Source: Thermoleophilaceae bacterium
GTDB lineage: Bacteria; Actinomycetota; Thermoleophilia; Solirubrobacterales; Thermoleophilaceae
Length of the DNA: 10,124 nucleotides
Direction of reading: 5' to 3'
Assembly (NCBI GenBank): GCA_013812005.1
Contig: JACCUE010000058.1
Span: 1-10,124 of the forward strand
Below the pieces are notes generated by a model. That model was not told where the DNA came from and did not search any database. It saw only the letters and a list, made by a program, of their open reading frames with translations. Of the stretch, positions 6,739 through 10,124 are shown in pieces. The number at the start of each line of letters is the position of its first letter. The stretch's first letter is position 1. A program made the translations under genes and the position numbers.

Positions 6739-7082
6739 GCCTCCTCCCCGAGCGCGAGGAGGGTCTGGCGCATGTCGTAGAGCACCAGAGCCGGCAGGGC
6801 CAGGCGGCGGGTCACGCAGGCGAGGGTGTGGCGGGCGTCTCGCACCGCGAAGACGGCGCCGGCGCCGGTGAGGGCCTCGACGTGCTCGTTCGGCCCCGAA
6901 GCGGCGTCCGCGGCGGCCAGCAGGTCGTGGGCGAGGCCGGCCATTCGCCGCGCCCGGGCGCGGTCGGTGCCACTGGCCGACAGCAGACCGCCGGCGGGGT
7001 CCACCAGCACCGCTGCACGGACGTCCGCCGACATCTCGACCAGCCGCTCTGGCGCTCCGGCTGGCGTGGGCGGCGCGCTCAT
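6735..7082 (-). CDS. Roadblock/LC7-like small protein, first gene of the tldDE operon
   Basis: Read from ATG 7082, the 115-residue protein has the pattern of roadblock/LC7 domains: a first strand with AAVLVDPAGGLLSASGTD (about 23-40), a helix with RMAGLAHDLLAAAD, paired strands EHVEALTGAGAVFAVRD and HTLACVTRRLALPALVLYDMRQTLLAL. Such domains often act as homodimeric partners of small GTPases (MglB type) or as scaffolds; no GTPase gene is in view. The resemblance is by eye, so the assignment is tentative. A longer reading from ATG 7160 would add an Arg-rich stretch that overlaps the opposite-strand small gene and is less likely. Its TGA overlaps the TTG start of the 95-aa gene. A TATTCT hexamer about 45 bases upstream may be its -10 box. 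Confidence 0.6.
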   Translation of the reverse strand: MSAPPTPAGAPERLVEMSADVRAAVLVDPAGGLLSASGTDRARARRMAGLAHDLLAAADAASGPNEHVEALTGAGAVFAVRDARHTLACVTRRLALPALVLYDMRQTLLALGEEA

Positions 7083-7127
7083 GGCCCGCCCTGAGCGGCG
7101 AATGGGCGCGGGCCGGCCATCGCCGTC

Positions 7128-7133
7128 AGAATA
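7128..7133 (-). promoter_or_regulatory. Candidate -10 box (TATTCT) of the roadblock-tldDE operon
   Basis: TATTCT fits the TANNNT -10 form used by sigma70-type factors and lies in the 56-base divergent gap, about 45 bases before ATG 7082. No good -35 is visible at the expected distance. On the opposite strand the overlapping CAGAAT (7127-7132) is six bases before the GTG of the small membrane gene, so the two directions may share this AT-rich patch. Confidence 0.3.
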
Positions 7134-7138
7134 GCGCC

Positions 7139-7279
7139 GTGCCCCTGCCGCGGATCTCATGGATGGTGACCGTCGCCATCTGCCTCGTCGCCGCCCTCCT
7201 GGTGCTCCTTCAGGGCTATCAGGGCTACGCCGGAGTGCTGCTCGCGGTGGCCGCGGCGGCCGCCGTCAACCTGCGCTGA
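7139..7279 (+). CDS. Small two-helix membrane protein (46 aa)
   Basis: This frame runs from GTG 7139 to TGA 7277-7279 and encodes MPLPRISWMVTVAICLVAAL... ending AAVNLR. Two hydrophobic helices (about 8-24 and 30-43) are joined by a short polar turn QGYQGYAG. Third codon positions are G or C in all but about four codons, and codon choice is coherent, supporting a real gene despite its length. No Shine-Dalgarno precedes it; a leaderless transcript from a -10-like CAGAAT six bases upstream would fit. An internal ATG at 7163 is an alternative start but would shorten the first helix. It is the only plus-strand gene, divergent from the roadblock gene and convergent with the CDF gene. Function unknown. 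Confidence 0.6.
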   Translation: MPLPRISWMVTVAICLVAALLVLLQGYQGYAGVLLAVAAAAAVNLR

Positions 7280-7293
7280 GGGAGATCGGCGAG

Positions 7294-7311
7294 GACGCCG
7301 GATCCGCCGTC
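7294..7311. terminator. Possible bidirectional hairpin between convergent genes
   Basis: The 39-base gap between the small membrane gene (stop 7279) and the CDF gene (stop 7319) holds GACG-c-CGGATCCG-c-CGTC, symmetric except for one C/C mismatch per arm. There is no T run on either strand, so termination is only a suggestion from its position between convergent stops. Confidence 0.25.
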
Positions 7312-7318
7312 ACCGCAG

Positions 7319-8245
7319 TCAGCCCGCGCTGATGTCCTCGGGGGGTTTCTGCTCTGGCTCCAGATGGATGAGGATGTCCGCGTCGCGCAGGCGCAGCGCG
7401 ATCGCCCCCTGCAACTCGTGCGTGATCTCGTGGGCGCGCCTCAGGGTGGTCCCCTCCGCGAACTGCACGTGCAGATCCACGTAGCGCCGGCTCCCTGCCC
7501 GGCGGGCGCGCAGCTTGTGGTAGCCGGCCACCTCGGGCGTGGCGTACTTGGCAAGCGTTTCGCGCACGGCGTCGAGCTCGTCGGCGGGAAGCGCCTCGTC
7601 GACCAGCACGCGGGAGGATCGTGTCAGGATCCGCACGCCCGCTCCCACGATCGCCACCGCGACGACCAGCGCGGTGATGGGATCGAGGATCTGCAGGCCC
7701 GTGACCTCGACCAGCACGAGGGCCGCGAGCACCCCGGCCGAAGTGGCGGCGTCGGTACGCAGGTGCGCGGCGTCGCCCTCGAGCGCGGGCGAGCCGGTGG
7801 CGTCGGCCCGCCGGTACAGGTAGGTGGACACGACAAGGTTGGCCACAGCCGAGAAGGCGATCACCCCGATGCCGAAGCCGAGCGAATGCACCTCGGGCGG
7901 GTCCACCAGCCGCCGGGTCGACTCGAACACGATGATCGCGGCCCCCACCAGGATCAGCATCCCCTGGATCACTGCCGACAGGTTCTCGATCTTGGCGTGG
8001 CCGTAGGGGTGATCCTCGTCGGCCGGCTCATCGGCCTTACGCACCGAGAAGTAGGCGATGATGGACGCGATCAGGTCGATGCTCGAGTGCACCGCCTCGG
8101 TGATGATCGCCACCGACCCCGTGATCACTCCTGCCACCAGCTTGAGCATGATCAGCAGCGAGTTCGAGACGATCGAGACGCCGGCGGCGCGGGTCTTGCT
8201 CGGCGGCTGGCCGGCCGGACGGACCGCCCGCAAGGGGCCGATCAC
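7319..8245 (-). CDS. Cation diffusion facilitator (CDF) family metal efflux transporter
   Basis: The 308-residue length, six predicted membrane segments and a C-terminal cytoplasmic domain are standard for CDF proteins, which export divalent metals in exchange for protons. Visible marks are GSVAIITEAVHSSIDL in helix 2 (His53, Asp57), DEDHPYGHAKIENLSA (76-91) in the helix 2-3 region, and HLRTD in helix 5 (His161, Asp165). A His/Asp-His/Asp transport site resembles zinc-type members (ZnT, ZitB) rather than the all-Asp manganese type, so zinc is the likeliest substrate (inference). The C-terminal domain (about 205-300) has the dimerisation pattern RYVDLHVQFAEGTTLRRAHEITHELQ and ends with ILIHLEP. 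Start GTG 8245 overlaps the rdgB TGA (GTGA), so it is translationally coupled to rdgB. Confidence 0.95.
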   Translation of the reverse strand: MIGPLRAVRPAGQPPSKTRAAGVSIVSNSLLIMLKLVAGVITGSVAIITEAVHSSIDLIASIIAYFSVRKADEPADEDHPYGHAKIENLSAVIQGMLILVGAAIIVFESTRRLVDPPEVHSLGFGIGVIAFSAVANLVVSTYLYRRADATGSPALEGDAAHLRTDAATSAGVLAALVLVEVTGLQILDPITALVVAVAIVGAGVRILTRSSRVLVDEALPADELDAVRETLAKYATPEVAGYHKLRARRAGSRRYVDLHVQFAEGTTLRRAHEITHELQGAIALRLRDADILIHLEPEQKPPEDISAG

Positions 8246-8913
8246 CGAGAGCCGCCCTCTTGCCGGGGGGATTGCGAAGGGGGGCGGTGCCCCCCTCTGG
8301 TTCCCTCGGGGGGTTGCGAAGGGGGGCAGTGCCCCCCTTCGATTGCCTCGACGCGCGCTAACAGCGCCCGCGCCGCCCGCCCGCGGTGGCTGATGGCGTC
8401 CTTCTCCTCAACCGAGAGCTCGGCCATCGTGCGGCCGTCGTCACGATCGGCGGGCACGAACGCGGGGTCATAGCCGAAGCCGCCCTCGCCGCGGGGCTCG
8501 TGCGTCAGGGACCCCTCGCAGCGACCTTCGACGGCTATCTCGGCGCCATCCGGCCGTACAAGGACCAGCGCGGCCACGTAGGCCACCCGCGTGTCGCCGC
8601 CAGGAGGAACGGCCCGCAGGAGCTTGGCCAGGTTCTCCTCATCGCCGGCGCGCTCGCCGGCGTAACGGGCCGAACCGATGCCCGGAGCGCCGCCGAGCGC
8701 CGACGCCTCTATGCCGGAGTCATCGGCCAGCGCCGGCTCGCCGGTCGCCGCCGCCGCCGCACGCGCCTTTGCGAGCGCGTTGTCGGTGAAGGTGGAGCCA
8801 GTCTCGGGGGGCAGGTTCACCCCGTCGGGCAGGGCGACCAGCTCGTGCGGGGCCATCAGCACCCGGAGCTCGCGCAGCTTGTGCGCATTGCGTGAGGCGA
8901 GCACGAGCCGCAT
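8242..8913 (-). CDS. rdgB: RdgB/HAM1-type non-canonical purine NTP pyrophosphatase with repeat-derived C-terminal tail
   Basis: The enzyme hydrolyses dITP, ITP and XTP to monophosphates, keeping deaminated purines out of DNA and RNA. Diagnostic segments are LASRNAHKLRELR (5-17), STFTDNALAKARA (40-52), the catalytic ADDSGIEA (63-70), GIGSARYAGE, EGGFGYDPAFVP (143-154), MAELSVEEKDAISHRGRA (163-180) with the conserved SHR at 175-177. Family members end shortly after this helix at about 195-205 residues; here about 30 extra residues (192-223), rich in Gly, Pro, Ser and Gln, are encoded by the tandem palindromic repeat at 8265-8349. The ATG at 8913 is 16 bases after the rph stop without a strong ribosome site, and the TGA overlaps the CDF start. 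Confidence 0.95.
   Translation of the reverse strand: MRLVLASRNAHKLRELRVLMAPHELVALPDGVNLPPETGSTFTDNALAKARAAAAATGEPALADDSGIEASALGGAPGIGSARYAGERAGDEENLAKLLRAVPPGGDTRVAYVAALVLVRPDGAEIAVEGRCEGSLTHEPRGEGGFGYDPAFVPADRDDGRTMAELSVEEKDAISHRGRAARALLARVEAIEGGHCPPSQPPEGTRGGHRPPSQSPRQEGGSR
8265..8307. repeat. Palindromic tandem repeat, copy A (inside 3' end of rdgB)
   Basis: Layout on the plus strand: G6, ATTGCGAA, G6, CGGTG, C6, then TCTGGTTCCCTC. The inner G6 (8279-8284) and C6 (8290-8295) pair as a hairpin extended by a C-G pair and one A-T pair. It is 43 bases long and directly abuts copy B. In the rdgB frame it encodes RGGHRPPSQSP-like residues, parallel to GGHCPPSQPP from copy B. Confidence 0.85.
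8308..8349. repeat. Palindromic tandem repeat, copy B (inside 3' end of rdgB)
   Basis: Layout on the plus strand: G6, TTGCGAA, G6, CAGTG, C6, then TTCGATTGCCTC. Here the hairpin is better: CGAAGGGGGGCA (8317-8328) pairs with its exact complement (8330-8341) around one base, a 12-bp symmetric arm. It is 42 bases long and differs from copy A mainly by a 1-base indel and changes in the last third. The stronger palindrome suggests it is the less decayed copy. Confidence 0.85.
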
Positions 8914-8920
8914 GGCAGAT

Positions 8921-8933
8921 CTAGGGTCCCTAG
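8921..8933. repeat. Short palindrome at the rph/rdgB junction
   Basis: CTAGGG and CCCTAG flank a single base, giving a 13-base inverted repeat that contains the rph TAG stop and lies just before rdgB. With a 1-base centre it is more plausible as a duplex DNA site than as an RNA hairpin. No function can be assigned and chance is possible. Confidence 0.5.
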
Positions 8934-9655
8934 GAGGCAGGCGGGGCGACGGCGGCGCTCTGAAACTCGCGCAGCCGCTCGATGCCCGTGGCCGCCAGCC
9001 CGAGCAGCTCGTCCAGCGAGGTTCGCGAGAGCGGCGTGCGCTCGCCGGTGGCCTGCACCTCCACGAGGCCGTCGTCGCCGGTCATCACCACGTTCATGTC
9101 CACCTCGGCGGTCGAGTCCTCGGGGTAGTCTAGGTCGAGCAGGGCCTCACCCTCGACCATGCCGCAGGAGATGGCCGCCACGGACTGCGTGAGCGGGAGC
9201 GCCTCCAGGAGCCCTTCCGCGATCAGGCCCTGCAGCGCCAGCTCGAGGGCCACATAGCCGCCGGTGATGGCTGCGCAGCGGGTGCCGCCGTCGGCCTCCA
9301 GCACGTCGCAGTCGACCCACACCGTGCGCTCGCCCAGCCGCTCGAAGTCCACGACGCCGCGCAGCGCGCGCCCGATCAGCCGCTGGATCTCGACGGTGCG
9401 CCCGTCGGGGCGGCCCTTCGACACGTCCCGTTGCTTTCGGCGGCCGGTCGAGGCCGGGAGCATCCCGTACTCCGCGGTGACCCAGCCGCGGCCCTTGCCC
9501 CGCATCCACCTTGGAACCTCCTCCTCCACCGAGGCGGTGCAGATCACGCGCGTGCCGCCCATCTCGATGAGGGCGGAGCCGCTTGCCGAGCTCATGAATC
9601 CCGGCTGGATATAGACCTCGCGCAGCTCGCCGGGCTCCCGGCCGTCGCGCCTCAC
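8930..9655 (-). CDS. rph: Ribonuclease PH (tRNA 3'-end phosphorolytic exonuclease)
   Basis: The 241-residue protein uses phosphate to trim nucleotides from the 3' ends of tRNA precursors and acts as a hexameric ring. Family motifs in order are RRDGREPGELR (2-12), GRGWVTAEYGMLPASTGRR (55-73), DGRTVEIQRLIGRALR (84-99, with phosphate-binding Arg86), DCDVLEADGGTRCAAITGG (115-133) and LDLDYPEDSTAEVDMNVVMT (173-192, acidic Asp180 and Asp186). The usual EVQGTAE motif reads EVQATGE at 199-205, a mild deviation. Start GTG 9655 is chosen because homology begins there and it overlaps the murI TGA (GTGA); the frame is open far upstream but only as a shadow of murI. rdgB follows after 16 bases, the classic actinobacterial order. 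Confidence 0.96.
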   Translation of the reverse strand: MRRDGREPGELREVYIQPGFMSSASGSALIEMGGTRVICTASVEEEVPRWMRGKGRGWVTAEYGMLPASTGRRKQRDVSKGRPDGRTVEIQRLIGRALRGVVDFERLGERTVWVDCDVLEADGGTRCAAITGGYVALELALQGLIAEGLLEALPLTQSVAAISCGMVEGEALLDLDYPEDSTAEVDMNVVMTGDDGLVEVQATGERTPLSRTSLDELLGLAATGIERLREFQSAAVAPPAS

Positions 9656-10124
9656 GCCGCCTCCGCGCCGGCGGGCTCGGAGGGCACGGGCCGGGCCACC
9701 TGCACGTGCCCCACTCGGGCGATCGGGAGCTGCAGGAAGCGGGTGCCGAGGCGCCGGAACTCCTCCGGATCGCCGGAGGACAAGAAGCCGTACTGACCGC
9801 GGCGATCGGTCGGTGCGGCAAGCCCTCGGCCGGCCAGCTCGCGCTCGACCTCGGTTGCGATCGCCGCGCCCGAGGTCACGATCTCGACGCCGCGCCCCAG
9901 CGTGCGCTGGAGCAGCGGTCGCACGAGCGGGTAGTGGGTGCAGCCGAGGATCACCGTGTCGACGTCCGCGTCGCGGAGGGGTCCGCAGGCACGCTCCACG
10001 CACGCCACGGTGCGCTCGTCGACCTCGCCCCCCGCCTGGATCAGGGGCGCCAGCTCGGGCGCCGCCACCGCATGCAGCTCCGCCCGGCCGGCGGAGGCCT
10101 GCGCCAGCGCGCGGTCGTAGGCCC
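9652..10124 (-). CDS. murI: Glutamate racemase, C-terminal part (5' end outside window)
   Basis: The frame is open to the right edge and reads AYDRALAQA... before the first in-window GTG at 10068, so the gene starts outside the window. The motif ILGCTHYPLVRP carries the second catalytic cysteine and the neighbouring His of the two-base racemase mechanism. MurI converts L-glutamate to D-glutamate for UDP-MurNAc-peptide synthesis. The final 40 residues or so (LPIARVGHVQVARPVPSEPAGAEAA) form a short extension after the usual FLQLP-like end. It shares a GTGA overlap with rph. Confidence 0.95.
   Translation of the reverse strand, partial: AYDRALAQASAGRAELHAVAAPELAPLIQAGGEVDERTVACVERACGPLRDADVDTVILGCTHYPLVRPLLQRTLGRGVEIVTSGAAIATEVERELAGRGLAAPTDRRGQYGFLSSGDPEEFRRLGTRFLQLPIARVGHVQVARPVPSEPAGAEAA

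Noticed and set aside
8265..8349. CRISPR array
   Set aside because: Only two directly adjoining units with no spacers, inside a coding region.
7364..8473. A 369-codon plus-strand frame opposite the CDF gene and rdgB
   Set aside because: Antisense to two well-supported genes; its repeated GGRCPP/GGQCPP segments merely reflect the tandem palindromes on the other strand.
9656..10003. Upstream extension of rph to an ATG at 10003
   Set aside because: The extra region is the out-of-frame shadow of murI; RNase PH homology begins at RRDGREPGELR after GTG 9655.

Overview
The window is very GC-rich bacterial DNA with high third-position GC, many GTG starts and many 4-base stop/start overlaps. The gene order murI-rph-rdgB, a type-2 (actinobacterial-type) PyrF, and a membrane-anchored D,D-carboxypeptidase point to an actinobacterial chromosome. 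My best guess is a deep lineage such as Thermoleophilia/Solirubrobacterales; this is inference from gene content and style, not from a database comparison. It reads as core-genome housekeeping DNA. I see no transposase, phage gene, CRISPR array, tRNA or rRNA.

Almost everything is on the minus strand, so transcription order runs from the right edge to the left. (1) 10124-7319: murI (5' part outside the window), rph, rdgB and a cation diffusion facilitator. murI/rph and rdgB/CDF share overlapping GTGA stop/start codons, so this looks like one operon for D-glutamate supply, 3' RNA trimming, nucleotide-pool cleaning and metal efflux. (2) 7279-7139: a 46-codon two-helix membrane protein, the only credible plus-strand gene. 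(3) 7082-3714: a roadblock/LC7-like small protein, an unrecognised 95-aa basic protein, tldD and tldE, packed with overlaps or a 2-base gap and therefore a single transcription unit. (4) 3568-2350: an HU-type nucleoid protein with a very strong ribosome binding site, followed directly by pyrF. (5) 2242-651: a membrane-anchored LysM protein translationally coupled to a DacA/PBP5-type D-alanyl-D-alanine carboxypeptidase. (6) 548-1: the N-terminal 181 codons of a PfkB-family 1-phosphofructokinase-like sugar kinase, cut by the left edge.

Cell-wall functions recur (murI at one end, LysM-dacA at the other). The TldD/TldE pair forms the heterodimeric metalloprotease known from microcin B17 and other modified-peptide maturation. 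Here it sits with two small uncharacterised proteins rather than with an obvious peptide precursor.

The points most worth a second look are: pyrF has no ATG, GTG or TTG codon anywhere near its true N-terminus; a tandem pair of G6...C6 palindromic repeats has been absorbed into the 3' end of rdgB and encodes a Pro/Gly-rich tail; the TldDE operon carries two unexplained partners; and the 56-base divergent gap before the small membrane protein has overlapping -10-like hexamers on both strands. I do not see clear evidence of a wholly new system; the TldDE-associated pair is the best candidate for something undescribed.
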